Below, piece after piece: positions 1 to 8,552 of a DNA stretch of 64,000 nucleotides. Position numbers and translations under genes: made by a program. Below the pieces are notes generated by a model, which was not told the origin of the DNA, did not search any database, and saw only the letters and a program-made list of their open reading frames with translations. Source of the DNA: Paenibacillus sp. GSMTC-2017 (GTDB taxonomy: Bacteria; Bacillota; Bacilli; Paenibacillales; Paenibacillaceae); assembly GCF_016019935.1 (NCBI RefSeq), contig NZ_JAECMT010000003.1, forward strand, positions 602,208-666,207, written 5' to 3'. Numbering within the stretch: the stretch's first letter is position 1; the number at the start of each line of letters is the position of its first letter.

Positions 1-1
1 G

Positions 2-394
2 AGTGAGGAATGGCTTCAAGGTTCGTGTGGAATAAGTTATAACGCGATATTGGATAAAGAACATGCTGATTTATCGGCTAGAGACCTCGCCAAAATTGGA
101 ATGCTTTTTCTACATAACGGAATGTGGAATGGGAATAGAATTGTTTCATCCGATTTCGTCAGGGACGCAATAACTCCATCTTTTGATACTGTTTCTATTG
201 ATGCCACAACAAGTGGATATGGATTGCTTTGGTGGCTTTTACCTGGAGGATATGGTGCCCGTGGGTCAGGTGGGCAAGAGATCAATGTAATACCGGAAAG
301 TAATTATGTTTCGATCATTCAAGCTACTCCAACTGCTTCTGCAAAAGGATATGGGGACATTCATATGAACATATTGAGTCGAGCAATAGTGTAG
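2..394 (+). CDS. Serine beta-lactamase-like hydrolase, C-terminal part (5' truncated)
   Basis: The reading frame is open from base 2 and ends in TAG at 394, so the N-terminus with the SxxK serine lies outside the window. The visible part has features of the class C beta-lactamase / DD-peptidase fold: a DLAKIGMLFLHNGMW segment followed by NRIVSSDFV, then GYGLLWW, and a GSGGQEINVIPE stretch that fits the C-terminal conserved strand. These proteins act on peptidoglycan-like amides or esters, usually outside the membrane. The exact substrate cannot be told. An internal TTG at 50 is not needed, because the frame continues upstream. Confidence 0.75.
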   Translation, partial: SEEWLQGSCGISYNAILDKEHADLSARDLAKIGMLFLHNGMWNGNRIVSSDFVRDAITPSFDTVSIDATTSGYGLLWWLLPGGYGARGSGGQEINVIPESNYVSIIQATPTASAKGYGDIHMNILSRAIV

Positions 395-431
395 GGATAC
401 TCTGCGATCGAGTACCCCTGGCTATCTTAAT

Positions 432-1181
432 TTACTTACGTGCAATAAGCATAAATCTTGATGAATTTGTACGAATACCTCTGTCCGTTTGATTATGAGC
501 TATAAACTGCTCTAGAACTTGGAAGTCGGCTTCGTCTTGACCGAAGTTAGGGATAATAGGAGTATGCTTTAATAGAAAAATTAAATCTTCCGCAGTCTCG
601 TAATAATCAGTGGAGTTGTATTCAAACGATTGTATTTGACTGAAGCCAGCTTCGTTTAATTCAGCAATATATTGACCTTGTAATGTTCCTGCTTCAATAC
701 CTAAAGCTTGCCCTCTGCCAAATGCTTCTTTTAGATTTATTTTGTCGTCTTCGGCTACTTGTTGTGTGAAGAAAACACCATCATTCGCCAGTACCTTTGC
801 TACTTCTTTGGAATTAAAACCAGAATGTCTGCATGAGACTATGTTGAAGAAGGTATTAGGAAAATCGAGATGCTCAGCATCCATATGCAGAAAGCGTACG
901 TTAGCTTTGTCTGAGTGATTTAGATTGTTTAGTGCTGTATCAATCATTCCTTTAGAGTTATCAACACCAAGTAGAAGAAGTGCAGAGTCTGAGATGGACA
1001 AAACGGCTTCTCCGCCGCCAGTACCGATATCTAGCAAGAGGTCGGACTTTTTGCAACGCTTGACAACTTCATCGTAAAAATCCCATGCTACACCGTCGGT
1101 AACGCATTTCAATTTACTGAAATCCCATCCATTTTCTTTACCTACTGCATCATAAAAGGTTCTGTAATCTAGTTCATTCAT
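432..1181 (-). CDS. Class I SAM-dependent methyltransferase
   Basis: 249 residues. Residues about 47-58 read LLLDIGTGGGE, the glycine-rich motif I that binds S-adenosylmethionine. The acidic GVDNS end of strand 2 and VRFLHMDAEHLDFP (motif II region) follow. The second half lacks any diagnostic substrate domain, so the methyl acceptor is unknown. The ATG start has an upstream AGGGGGCG ribosome binding site. It converges on the truncated hydrolase at the left edge and stands alone as a transcription unit. The family resembles small-molecule methyltransferases common in Bacillales. Confidence 0.75.
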   Translation of the reverse strand: MNELDYRTFYDAVGKENGWDFSKLKCVTDGVAWDFYDEVVKRCKKSDLLLDIGTGGGEAVLSISDSALLLLGVDNSKGMIDTALNNLNHSDKANVRFLHMDAEHLDFPNTFFNIVSCRHSGFNSKEVAKVLANDGVFFTQQVAEDDKINLKEAFGRGQALGIEAGTLQGQYIAELNEAGFSQIQSFEYNSTDYYETAEDLIFLLKHTPIIPNFGQDEADFQVLEQFIAHNQTDRGIRTNSSRFMLIARK

Positions 1182-1404
1182 AATGAGCGCCCCCTGTTAT
1201 CTCGAATGATTTGGTATGTCGGCAAGTTTACTTTATTAGAAATAATATTGTCATTATATTTCTGTGAATTCGATATGCGCAAGAACTTTTTGTTAAATTT
1301 GGAATAACTAATCAAATTGTTAGGTGCCATGTGTGATGATCGGATTTTGGGGCAATGCTTAAAATGAACGAACATTTTCCTTGCCCGAAAGTAGGTCATC
1401 CATA

Positions 1405-1656
1405 ATGATTGGAATACACCCTGTGCATCGTAGATTAGCGGAACTAGCACTAAGAGCGAAGCTGCTTGGAGACTTCAAGCTACTATCCCCCGTCGAGAAG
1501 CAAGAGTTGTCCCATTGTTTGTCGGTTAACCTTGAACTTGTACGAAAGCTGGATTCATTGAAATCTTTAGCTTTTATTGCTTATGATTGTGGTGACGTTT
1601 CTTGGCATCAAGATATATGTGCGGAGATTGAAGCGCTGGAGTCAAAGCTTCTATAA
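1405..1656 (+). CDS. Small conserved protein, DUF7667-like
   Basis: 83 residues from the ATG at 1405; the frame could extend to a TTG at 1381, but ATG followed by IGIHPVHRRLAELA gives the natural family start. The pattern (an H-x-R-x-AEL N-terminus, a central helix and a C-terminal WHQDICAEIEAL) resembles a small helical family common in Paenibacillus genomes (DUF7667, from memory). No function is known, and no signal peptide or membrane segment is seen. The ribosome binding site (AGTAGG) is weak. It lies just upstream of spo0M but is probably a separate unit. Confidence 0.6.
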   Translation: MIGIHPVHRRLAELALRAKLLGDFKLLSPVEKQELSHCLSVNLELVRKLDSLKSLAFIAYDCGDVSWHQDICAEIEALESKLL

Positions 1657-1750
1657 TGCGTGGTTTATCTTTTCTTCGTGAAATTTGGTATGATAGTAGT
1701 GTTGGAATTGATAATCCACAACTAACTACTTTTCGAAGGAGAGAATCAGA

Positions 1751-2530
1751 ATGTCATTTTTTAATCGAATGATGGCCAGTGTAGGAATTGGGGCTACGAA
1801 GGTAGATACGCTTCTTGAGAAAACGTCGTACTATCCCGGTGAGGATATTCGGGGAATCGTCCGAATTCAAGGCGGGCAAGTGGAACAACAAATCGAAGGT
1901 ATCGATTTATCCATCATGACTTATTACATGCGAGAAATAAACGATAGCAAAGTACAACAAAACGTGGAGCTTGGCAAAATTCGTGTCGCGCCTCCTTTAA
2001 CTGTAGCACCTAATGAGAAGAAGGAAATTGGTTTTTCATTCCGACTTGCTCCAAATACACCATTATCAATTGGTAGAACACCAGTATGGATTAAGACGAC
2101 TGCAGACATTCGTTCTGCTATGGACCCGACGGACAATGACCGTATCGAAGTTCTTCCATCACAACCGATGAGTATTGTTTTGAATGCGATCGAATCACTT
2201 GGTTTCAGACTCAAACAAGCAGAGACGATTTATGCTCCTCGCTTAGGGGATTCTTCTCCATTTGTACAAGAGTTTGAATTTGTTCCTCAATCTGGCCCAT
2301 ACCGTGGTCGTTTAGATGAGCTTGAACTCGTATTCCTTCGTAATCGGATTACAGATCTTGAACTATTGCTTCAAATTGATCGTAAAGCTACTAGTCTATT
2401 CGGAGCGTTTGCCGAGGCGATGGATATGGATGAAAGCTTCGTAAGAGTGACTGTTTCACAATCGGATATCGAGCGTGGACCTCAGCATGTTGCAACACTC
2501 CTTCATAATGTCATTTCAAGATATGCATAA
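1751..2530 (+). CDS. spo0M: Sporulation-control protein Spo0M
   Basis: 259 residues, typical Spo0M length. The N-terminus (MSFFNRMMASVGIGATKVDT) and the following YYPGEDIRGIVRIQGG, an arrestin-like beta-sandwich segment, match the family. Known role: in Bacillus subtilis Spo0M is a cytosolic arrestin-fold protein that influences entry into sporulation and cell-division processes. A GAAGGAGAG ribosome binding site lies just before the ATG. The gene ends before a strong terminator and is monocistronic. A TATGAT -10-like hexamer lies at 1689-1694, but its -35 is poor. Confidence 0.93.
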   Translation: MSFFNRMMASVGIGATKVDTLLEKTSYYPGEDIRGIVRIQGGQVEQQIEGIDLSIMTYYMREINDSKVQQNVELGKIRVAPPLTVAPNEKKEIGFSFRLAPNTPLSIGRTPVWIKTTADIRSAMDPTDNDRIEVLPSQPMSIVLNAIESLGFRLKQAETIYAPRLGDSSPFVQEFEFVPQSGPYRGRLDELELVFLRNRITDLELLLQIDRKATSLFGAFAEAMDMDESFVRVTVSQSDIERGPQHVATLLHNVISRYA

Positions 2531-2546
2531 TGCAATTATCCTAATC

Positions 2547-2593
2547 GGGCTGTCTTTTCGGTGCTTAATGACCGAATAAGGCAGTCCGTTTTT
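2547..2593 (+). terminator. Intrinsic terminator after spo0M
   Basis: A GGGCTGTCTT...TTCGGT arm pairs imperfectly with ACCGAA...AAGGCAGTCC, and the hairpin is followed by TTTTT. It separates spo0M from the htpG promoter. Confidence 0.8.
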
Positions 2594-2594
2594 C

Positions 2595-2624
2595 TTGACA
2601 TAGAAAGAGTGAATATGGTATATA
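2595..2624 (+). promoter_or_regulatory. SigA-type promoter of htpG
   Basis: A perfect -35 TTGACA (2595-2600) and a TATATA -10 (2619-2624) are separated by 18 bp. The start point would fall just before or within the CIRCE element, which suits HrcA repression. Confidence 0.75.
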
Positions 2625-2634
2625 AAAGGAAGTG

Positions 2635-2661
2635 TTAGCACTCTGGTAGAAAGAGTGCTAA
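2635..2661. promoter_or_regulatory. CIRCE operator (HrcA binding site)
   Basis: Arms TTAGCACTC (2635-2643) and GAGTGCTAA (2653-2661) flank a 9-bp spacer. This is an exact match to the CIRCE inverted repeat recognised by the heat-shock repressor HrcA. It lies between the promoter and the htpG ribosome binding site. In B. subtilis CIRCE controls groESL and the dnaK operon, while htpG belongs to another class, so its use here is notable. Confidence 0.95.
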
Positions 2662-2709
2662 CGATTACCTGAGAAATTGTAGAACCTTATTTTGAAAGGA
2701 GCATTTATA

Positions 2710-4590
2710 ATGGCAAAGAAGCAGTTTAAAGCAGAATCCAAACGATTGCTGGAAATGATGATTAATTCCATTTACACACAAAAGGAGATTTTCTTAAGGG
2801 AGCTTATCTCCAATGCCAGCGATGCGATAGACAAAATATATTATAAAGCGCTAACCGATGATAGCCTTGTTTTTAATAAAGAAGATTATTATGTAAAAGT
2901 GACAATTGATAAAGCGGACAGAACGTTAACGATAACAGATACAGGTATTGGTATGACGCAGGAGGAGCTTGAAAATAATCTTGGTGTTATTGCAAAGAGC
3001 GGCTCCTTGGCATTTAAGAAAGAAAATGAAGCTAAAGATGGCCATAACATTATTGGTCAATTCGGTGTGGGCTTCTATTCAGCATTTATGGTTGCTGATG
3101 AAATCGTCGTTACGACAAGAGCGCTTGGTAGCGAAGAAGCGTTTGTATGGACGTCTAAAGGCGCAGAAGGATACACAATCGTTACTGGTGAGAAAGAAAG
3201 CATTGGTACGGAGATCGTACTTAAGATTAAGGAAAATACAGAGGACGAGCAGTATGATGAATATTTGGAACAATATCGTCTACGTGCCATTATTAAAAAG
3301 TACTCTGACTTTATTCGTTATCCGATCAAGATGGATATGCAAAGCGAACGTCCGATTGAAGGTAATGAGGATGAGCTAGAACACTTTGTAGAAGAGCAAA
3401 CGATTAATAGTATGGTTCCTATTTGGCGCAGAAATAAAAATGAGCTTACTGATGAAGATTATGCGGCATTTTATGAAGAGAAACGTTATGGCTTTGATAA
3501 GCCGCTGAAACATGTTCACATTAGTGCAGATGGTGCAGTCGTTTATAACGCGATTCTATACGTTCCAGAAAATACGCCATACGACTATTACACAAAAGAG
3601 TATGCCAAAGGGCTTGAATTGTACTCCAACGGCGTTCTTATTATGGACAAGTGTGGTGACCTTCTTCCCGACTACTTCAGCTTTGTGAAGGGTATGGTTG
3701 ATTCTGAAGATCTTTCTCTAAATATTTCAAGAGAGCTACTTCAACATGATCGTCAGCTTAAACTCATTGCCAAAAATATTAAAAATAAAATCAAAAGTCT
3801 GCTTCAAAGCATGTTGAAGGATGACCGCGATAATTACGAGAAGTTCTATAAAGCATTTGGCCGCCAATTGAAGTTTGGTGTTTACAATGATTACGGTATG
3901 AATAAAGGCGATTTGCAGGATCTACTCCTCTTCTCCACATCGAAAGAAAAGAAGCTAGTTAGTCTGGATGAATACGTATCTCGTATGCCTGAGGATCAAA
4001 AGTATATTTATTATGCTTCTGGTGAGTCTATCGAACGTATCGAGAAGTTGCCTCAGATCGAAGTAGTACTTGATAAGGGCTATGAAGTTCTGTACCTCAC
4101 GGACGATATTGATGAGTTCGCAATCAAGATTATTGCGAATTATAAAGAAAAAGAGTTTAAATCAATATCTAGTGGTGATCTTGGTTTTGAGTCAGAAGCT
4201 AAAGATGAAGCGACACCTGAGGAAGAAAACGATAATAAAGAGTTGTTCGAAGGAATGCTTACACTTCTTGAAGGTAAAATCAAATCAGTAAAAGCATCTA
4301 AACGACTTAAGAGCCATCCAGTGTGTTTGTCTGCAGAAGGAGATCTATCCATTGAGATGGAGAAGATTTTGAAGGCGATGCCTGATAGCGGTAATATGAA
4401 AGCTGATAAGGTGCTTGAAATAAACGTGAACCATGAAGTGTTTGCTTCATTAAAGAAAGCTCATGGAACAGATAAAGAGAAGTTTAACCTTTATACGCAG
4501 CTTCTTTACAACCAAGCTTTGTTAATCGAAGGATTGCCAATTCAAGATCCAGTAGAGTTTACAAATGATATTTGTAAAGTGATGGTCTAA
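2710..4590 (+). CDS. htpG: Molecular chaperone HtpG (Hsp90)
   Basis: 626 residues from the ATG at 2710, chosen because AAAGGAG sits 9 bases upstream; the TTG at 2692 overlaps that ribosome binding site. The N-terminal GHKL ATPase domain shows the family motifs: [12 protein letters not shown] with the catalytic Glu and the ATP-binding Asn, the DTGIGMT loop and [12 protein letters not shown]. The middle domain has [10 protein letters not shown] with the conserved Arg, and a C-terminal dimerisation domain follows. Known role: ATP-dependent cytosolic chaperone that remodels clients. It is preceded by a CIRCE operator, so heat-inducible HrcA control is expected. It is a single-gene unit ending in a strong terminator. 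Confidence 0.97.
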   Translation: MAKKQFKAESKRLLEMMINSIYTQKEIFLRELISNASDAIDKIYYKALTDDSLVFNKEDYYVKVTIDKADRTLTITDTGIGMTQEELENNLGVIAKSGSLAFKKENEAKDGHNIIGQFGVGFYSAFMVADEIVVTTRALGSEEAFVWTSKGAEGYTIVTGEKESIGTEIVLKIKENTEDEQYDEYLEQYRLRAIIKKYSDFIRYPIKMDMQSERPIEGNEDELEHFVEEQTINSMVPIWRRNKNELTDEDYAAFYEEKRYGFDKPLKHVHISADGAVVYNAILYVPENTPYDYYTKEYAKGLELYSNGVLIMDKCGDLLPDYFSFVKGMVDSEDLSLNISRELLQHDRQLKLIAKNIKNKIKSLLQSMLKDDRDNYEKFYKAFGRQLKFGVYNDYGMNKGDLQDLLLFSTSKEKKLVSLDEYVSRMPEDQKYIYYASGESIERIEKLPQIEVVLDKGYEVLYLTDDIDEFAIKIIANYKEKEFKSISSGDLGFESEAKDEATPEEENDNKELFEGMLTLLEGKIKSVKASKRLKSHPVCLSAEGDLSIEMEKILKAMPDSGNMKADKVLEINVNHEVFASLKKAHGTDKEKFNLYTQLLYNQALLIEGLPIQDPVEFTNDICKVMV

Positions 4591-4617
4591 TCACTTAGCA
4601 GGGTATAGCAACACAAT

Positions 4618-4661
4618 AAAGAGAGACCGTTTAGGCAACTTTGCTTAGACGGTCTCTTTTT
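4618..4661. terminator. Terminator after htpG, probably bidirectional
   Basis: AGAGACCGTTTA pairs with the AGACGGTCTCT region and is followed by TTTTT. It lies between htpG and the convergent gene ending at 4686, with A residues on the other side, so it may serve both strands. Confidence 0.85.
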
Positions 4662-4685
4662 GTAGCAAATTATCAATCACATTTC

Positions 4686-5114
4686 CTATTTATGCCCGAA
4701 TACACGTACATCGATTGTATCTACGCGTCTGTTATTCTGACTGCGGCAATTCACATTTCTAGTAGCAAAAGCTCTAATATTCAGAAATCGGCCTGGGACA
4801 GTGTACGTGTTCGTAAATGATTCTCCGGGATTAAGTCTAATTCTATCCAATCTACCTACAGTACGACCATGCTCTGTGATGAGTAACGAAATAATAACAT
4901 CAGAAACGGAAGTAGAACGATTGTCTGCGACTACACGAATCGTTTCGAACTTACGCACATCTATACCTCTGTTCCGACGACGGTTCTGTTCGTTATTCTC
5001 TTGTTGATTTTCGTTATTCTCATTATTATTGTTTTGCGTAATTACTCTGCTAGTTCCTGGGCGAAGCGAAACGCCCTCACGTGGCGTTCTGAACAGCAAT
5101 TTGTTCTTAGCCAT
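4686..5114 (-). CDS. Small Asn/Gln-rich protein of unknown function
   Basis: 142 residues starting at MAKNKLLF. The ATG at 5120 lies too close to AAGGTG, whereas the ATG at 5114 has 8-base spacing. Residues about 28-46 are a low-complexity run of Asn, Glu and Gln (NNNNENNENQQENNEQNRR). The rest looks like a single beta-rich domain: DNRSTSVSDVIISLLITEHG, then LNPGESFTNTYTVPGRFLNI. The C-terminal part recalls the beta-sandwich organisation of small secreted or spore-surface proteins, but no signal peptide is present. No family recognised. A perfect dyad lies upstream at 5148-5166. Confidence 0.65.
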   Translation of the reverse strand: MAKNKLLFRTPREGVSLRPGTSRVITQNNNNENNENQQENNEQNRRRNRGIDVRKFETIRVVADNRSTSVSDVIISLLITEHGRTVGRLDRIRLNPGESFTNTYTVPGRFLNIRAFATRNVNCRSQNNRRVDTIDVRVFGHK

Positions 5115-5147
5115 TGTCATATCACCTTCTTCTGTAAAGTACTATAT

Positions 5148-5166
5148 GCTATGAGAAAGTCATAGC
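5148..5166. promoter_or_regulatory. Perfect inverted repeat upstream of the Asn-rich gene
   Basis: GCTATGA and TCATAGC flank a GAAAG spacer, about 35 bp before the start at 5114. There is no U-run, so it is more likely an operator or 5'UTR hairpin than a terminator. Confidence 0.4.
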
Positions 5167-5221
5167 TTTCGCTTGTACTTTTGACCAAAGGTGATTGTCT
5201 CGCTAGTATTAGCCTAATCAG

Positions 5222-5806
5222 TTATAGGGAAGTAATAACTTTGTCAATAATCCCATATTCTAATGCTTCTTCTGCACTCATGAAGAAATCTCGATCCATA
5301 TCTCTTTCGATACGTTCTATCGGTTGACCAGTTCGGCCTGAGACAATTTGGTTCAGCTTCGCTCGCGAATTCAAAATTCGTTTGGCGCTAATTGCAATGT
5401 CGCTAGCTTGGCCGCGTGCGCCGCCATGAGGTTGATGAATCATAATCTCGCTATTAGGAAGTGCAAATCGTTTACCCTTCTCACCAGCGAGCAGTAACAT
5501 GGCACCGAAGGAGGCAGCAAACCCTGTGCAGATCGTTTGTACATGAGGCTTTATATATTGCATCGTGTCGAATATGGCAAAACCAGCCGTTACTGAACCT
5601 CCTGGACTATTAATGTACATATGAATATCTTTATCAGGGTCATCAGCAGTTAAGAAGAGTAGTTGAGCTATAACGCTATTAGCCATTTGGTCTTCGATTT
5701 CAGATCCAATAAATATAATTCTGTCTTTCAGAAGTCTGGAATAAATATCGTAAGATCTTTCACCACGATTTGTTTGTTCAACAACATAAGGAATAGGTAT
5801 GCTCAT
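5222..5806 (-). CDS. clpP: ATP-dependent Clp protease proteolytic subunit ClpP
   Basis: 194 residues, normal ClpP length. The catalytic triad can be read: Ser99 in GFAASFGAM, His124 in IMIHQPHGG, and the Asp in RDMDRDFF near residue 171. The oxyanion segment [10 protein letters not shown] is also present. Known role: forms the cytosolic tetradecameric peptidase that degrades unfolded proteins with ClpX or ClpC. GGAGG lies just upstream of the ATG. I saw no CtsR heptad repeat in the intergenic region. The sequence (FAASF rather than the common MAASM) might mark a second ClpP paralogue, which cannot be decided from this window. Confidence 0.95.
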   Translation of the reverse strand: MSIPIPYVVEQTNRGERSYDIYSRLLKDRIIFIGSEIEDQMANSVIAQLLFLTADDPDKDIHMYINSPGGSVTAGFAIFDTMQYIKPHVQTICTGFAASFGAMLLLAGEKGKRFALPNSEIMIHQPHGGARGQASDIAISAKRILNSRAKLNQIVSGRTGQPIERIERDMDRDFFMSAEEALEYGIIDKVITSL

Positions 5807-5989
5807 TTTAAAAACCTCCGTTTATTTCATTTTGCGTTACACTTGGAAGACGAATGAATGTATCCTTAGGGTACGAATAGGGAGAGAAAAAAGTGATATC
5901 GATCTCCGTATCTTATTGAACTTCTTAAACGTATACTTAATGAGAATACTGCTTGCCAAATGGAATCGACTGGTGAAGGAGGATTAAAG

Positions 5990-6718
5990 ATGCGTGAGAA
6001 AAGTACACAATTCAATAATAGTAATATGAGGTCCGAAGCAGAGATCATTGGGTTACAAGGGGCCTTGTTTCGATACTGTTTAATGCTGACTGGCTCGAAT
6101 GAAGATGCTGAAGATTTATCACAAGATACATGGATAAGAGCAATCAAAGGTCATGCGATTTGGAGTCATATTAATCCAGAGGCATATTTATTACGTATCG
6201 CTAAAAATAGATGGGTAGATATTTGTCGCAGGAATAAAATGCTGGATGAACGTCTGGCTAACATGAGTGTACAGGAAGAGCAACTACAAAATGGGGCTCT
6301 AGAAATCGAGACGATTTTCCAAAGTATTTTTCATCACCAGTCCCCAGTACAACGATCGGTCTTTGTCTTACGTGAAGTACTCGGTTATTCTATCGCAGAG
6401 ACTTCGATATTGTTGGGTACTACAGAAGGGTCTGTGAAATCAGCTCTATTTAGAGCTCGACAAACACTTCGTGACGTAAGGTATGAGCTTGAGCAAGGAG
6501 AATCTGAACGGAATGAGGACATAGAGCAAAGAGAGTTATTACGGCAATTAGCCAATGCATATGTACAAGGAGATAATGAAACCTTAATTAGATTGCTGCA
6601 ACAAGGTCAGAGTATTTCGGCATCTACAGTTACTGCTATAGGGTTTACATTAAAGTCCAATGACGTTCATAGGTTCAGTACGAATCAAACATTTTTATCA
6701 ATGCAAATGGCAGTATAA
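5990..6718 (+). CDS. ECF-type RNA polymerase sigma factor
   Basis: 242 residues from the ATG at 5990, which follows AAGGAGGAT; the upstream ATG at 5960 overlaps no ribosome binding site. Sigma-70 region 2 is seen as YCLMLTGSNEDAEDLSQDTW and AYLLRIAKNRWVD. Region 4 follows as SVFVLREVLGYSIAETSILL and GSVKSALFRARQTL. Known role: redirects RNA polymerase to a small regulon. No anti-sigma gene lies adjacent, which is unusual for ECF factors. The C-terminal tail of about 60 residues after region 4 resembles the extension seen in SigI- or SigJ-like groups, but no domain was recognised. A clear terminator follows. Confidence 0.88.
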   Translation: MREKSTQFNNSNMRSEAEIIGLQGALFRYCLMLTGSNEDAEDLSQDTWIRAIKGHAIWSHINPEAYLLRIAKNRWVDICRRNKMLDERLANMSVQEEQLQNGALEIETIFQSIFHHQSPVQRSVFVLREVLGYSIAETSILLGTTEGSVKSALFRARQTLRDVRYELEQGESERNEDIEQRELLRQLANAYVQGDNETLIRLLQQGQSISASTVTAIGFTLKSNDVHRFSTNQTFLSMQMAV

Positions 6719-6743
6719 AAATAGTAAACGTGTATATAAGACT

Positions 6744-6778
6744 AAAAACCCGTATCCAGTTCTTTGGTACGGGTTTTT
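6744..6778 (+). terminator. Intrinsic terminator after the ECF sigma gene
   Basis: AAAAACCCGTA (6744-6754) pairs with TACGGGTTTTT (6768-6778), an 11-bp perfect arm with a U-rich 3' end. Confidence 0.9.
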
Positions 6779-6946
6779 GTGTTAATGGCATTACTAAATT
6801 GTATTTTTTATGAAATAAAAAGAAGGATTATGCAGTGAATTGTCGAATATTAGGAAAATAGTCTTATATCTAGTGTTTGGTGATATTAATACGCCAAATA
6901 AGGCGTTTTAATACATAGTAACTTAAAATTAGGAGGAAATATCGAA

Positions 6947-7951
6947 ATGCAGATGAAAAAGTCAGTATTTATCGCATCACTATTAACATGTAGTTTAGTA
7001 TTTGGTTCGATCGGAGCAGTAGCATCAACAGGTGTAGAAAAGATTAAAGCTTCACTGAATCACAACATTAAGTTTGTTCTTAATGGTGATAATTGGTCAC
7101 CTAAGGATTCAAAAGGAAACAAGTTGTCTGCTCTAGTCTATGATGGTTCGACATATGTTCCTTTGAGAGCAATAGGAGAAGCACTTGACGCAGAAGTAGA
7201 TTATGATGGTAAAACCTCGACAATTACGATTGATCAAGACGGCAGCACTAGCGGTATTCCTCACAATGATGATAATGACGACGATAGCGGCAGCCCAACA
7301 AAAGAGCCAGAAAAGACTGAAGACGATGAAGAGGATGAAGAGGAAAAAGAGACCGAGAAAGAAGAATCCAAACCAGCAAAACCTTCATCAGCAAAGGGTA
7401 AAACATTTGCAACAGCAATTCCGCTTGGGGAGTCAGTAACGTATACAGATCCTTATGACAACGGCAAAGGATTTAAAACGACAGCTACGTACACGGTTTC
7501 AGTAACTTCTGCTAAATCAATAACGCGTAGTCAAATTGAGGACTTGGGATTTCAAAAGCCTGAAGAAAATGCTCTTGTCGATTACAAATTGGTTAAGTTA
7601 AAAGTCACTTTGAAGAACGGTAAGTTTATTTCGGATGAAAAGGGGGACGACAAGTTTGAAGAAGTAAATCTTTCAACTTTCTTCGCTCCAAAAATTTGGG
7701 GTGTCCAAATTGCTGACGAAAACTTCATTGTTGGTGGACAGACATGGGGTTTCGACGGTGCTTTGGAAAAAGAAATTGATAAAGCTACTGATACTAAGAG
7801 AATCACGGTTGGAGAGTCTGGTAACTATACAGCAGAAGGTTTGGTTCTTCTTCCAATCATCAAAGGACAGAAAAACACTTTAGTTCTGCAAAAGAAACAT
7901 TATGATACTAAAGAGTACGATAACTCTTTCTTCCATTTCAAACTTGAATAG
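6947..7951 (+). CDS. Secreted stalk-domain (copper amine oxidase N-like) protein
   Basis: 334 residues with a signal peptide (MKKSVFIASLLTCSLVFG, cleavage near VAST). Residues about 40-100 form a stalk domain recognisable by the DGSTYVPLRAIGEALDAEV pattern, common in cell-surface proteins of Paenibacillus. A highly acidic low-complexity linker rich in Glu, Asp, Lys and Pro follows at residues about 105-150. The C-terminal domain (VDYKLVKLKVTLKNGKF) resembles DUF4352-type beta domains. Role at the wall is unknown. AGGAGGAAAT precedes the ATG. A small dyad ACGCC-N6-GGCGT lies in the 5' region at 6891-6906. Confidence 0.8.
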   Translation: MQMKKSVFIASLLTCSLVFGSIGAVASTGVEKIKASLNHNIKFVLNGDNWSPKDSKGNKLSALVYDGSTYVPLRAIGEALDAEVDYDGKTSTITIDQDGSTSGIPHNDDNDDDSGSPTKEPEKTEDDEEDEEEKETEKEESKPAKPSSAKGKTFATAIPLGESVTYTDPYDNGKGFKTTATYTVSVTSAKSITRSQIEDLGFQKPEENALVDYKLVKLKVTLKNGKFISDEKGDDKFEEVNLSTFFAPKIWGVQIADENFIVGGQTWGFDGALEKEIDKATDTKRITVGESGNYTAEGLVLLPIIKGQKNTLVLQKKHYDTKEYDNSFFHFKLE

Positions 7952-7986
7952 TTATTAAAGAAAGCCGAATTAGCATTTGCTGCAAC

Positions 7987-8030
7987 CCGAGAGTGAACAC
8001 TTTGAAAAGTGTCCACTCTCGGTTTTTTTT
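7987..8030. terminator. Terminator between convergent genes
   Basis: CCGAGAGTG...ACACTTT pairs with AAGTGT...CCACTCTCGG and is followed by eight T. It terminates the stalk-domain gene and may also serve the minus-strand lipoprotein gene. Confidence 0.9.
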
Positions 8031-8049
8031 ATTTTTATCTGTCTTTCAT

Positions 8050-8529
8050 TTATTTGCCGTACCGTTCCAGCCAGTCACGCTGCCACGCCTCAAAGGATTT
8101 GCCACTTACCTCTTGTAGTGTCTTTCCATCTAACGAGAACATACCTTCCGCATCGTTGTTGCTACTTTTGACTAAAACCGTTTCGAATCCACCGATCGAC
8201 TTACCATCAGAGAGAAATACCGTGATGATAGCTTCTCCCTCAATAGCAAGGCTTCCAGTCGCCGTATATCGCTCGACCTCTATCGTTTTACCGATATAAA
8301 CAGCTGGATCAACACCTTCAAGTAGTCCCCACTGAACCATGTCTGGCATACGGATCAGCATTTCCTCGTTTAATACGTATCGCACGACATCGTCTTGTTG
8401 TTTTATGATTGAGTAACCTTTACTTTCTAAGAAATGAACAGCTGCGGATGGTTCAGACTTTTCGTCTCCACCACATCCGGCAAGCATAATCAGAAAAACA
8501 AATACCAGCATCATATTTAATTGTTTCAT
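8050..8529 (-). CDS. Small lipoprotein of unknown function
   Basis: 159 residues. An N-terminal hydrophobic stretch ends in the lipobox LAGC, so the mature protein should be lipid-anchored outside the membrane. The start of the mature part (HFLESKGYSIIKQQDDVVRY) resembles the short repeated domain of DUF4830-type proteins, a weak similarity. The C-terminal segment (SFEAWQRDWLERYGK) is charged. It is encoded just downstream of the WYL regulator gene on the same strand, 23 bp apart, possibly cotranscribed. Function not recognised. Confidence 0.7.
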   Translation of the reverse strand: MKQLNMMLVFVFLIMLAGCGGDEKSEPSAAVHFLESKGYSIIKQQDDVVRYVLNEEMLIRMPDMVQWGLLEGVDPAVYIGKTIEVERYTATGSLAIEGEAIITVFLSDGKSIGGFETVLVKSSNNDAEGMFSLDGKTLQEVSGKSFEAWQRDWLERYGK

Positions 8530-8552
8530 TAGATTCGACTCCTTTCTCTCTT

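Noticed and set aside
1178..1450. Minus-strand frame between the methyltransferase and the small DUF7667-like gene
   Set aside because: Its start overlaps the DUF7667-like coding region on the other strand and lacks a plausible ribosome binding site.
5807..5960. Search for a CtsR heptad repeat before clpP
   Set aside because: No AGGTCAAA-type tandem heptads could be seen in the intergenic region.
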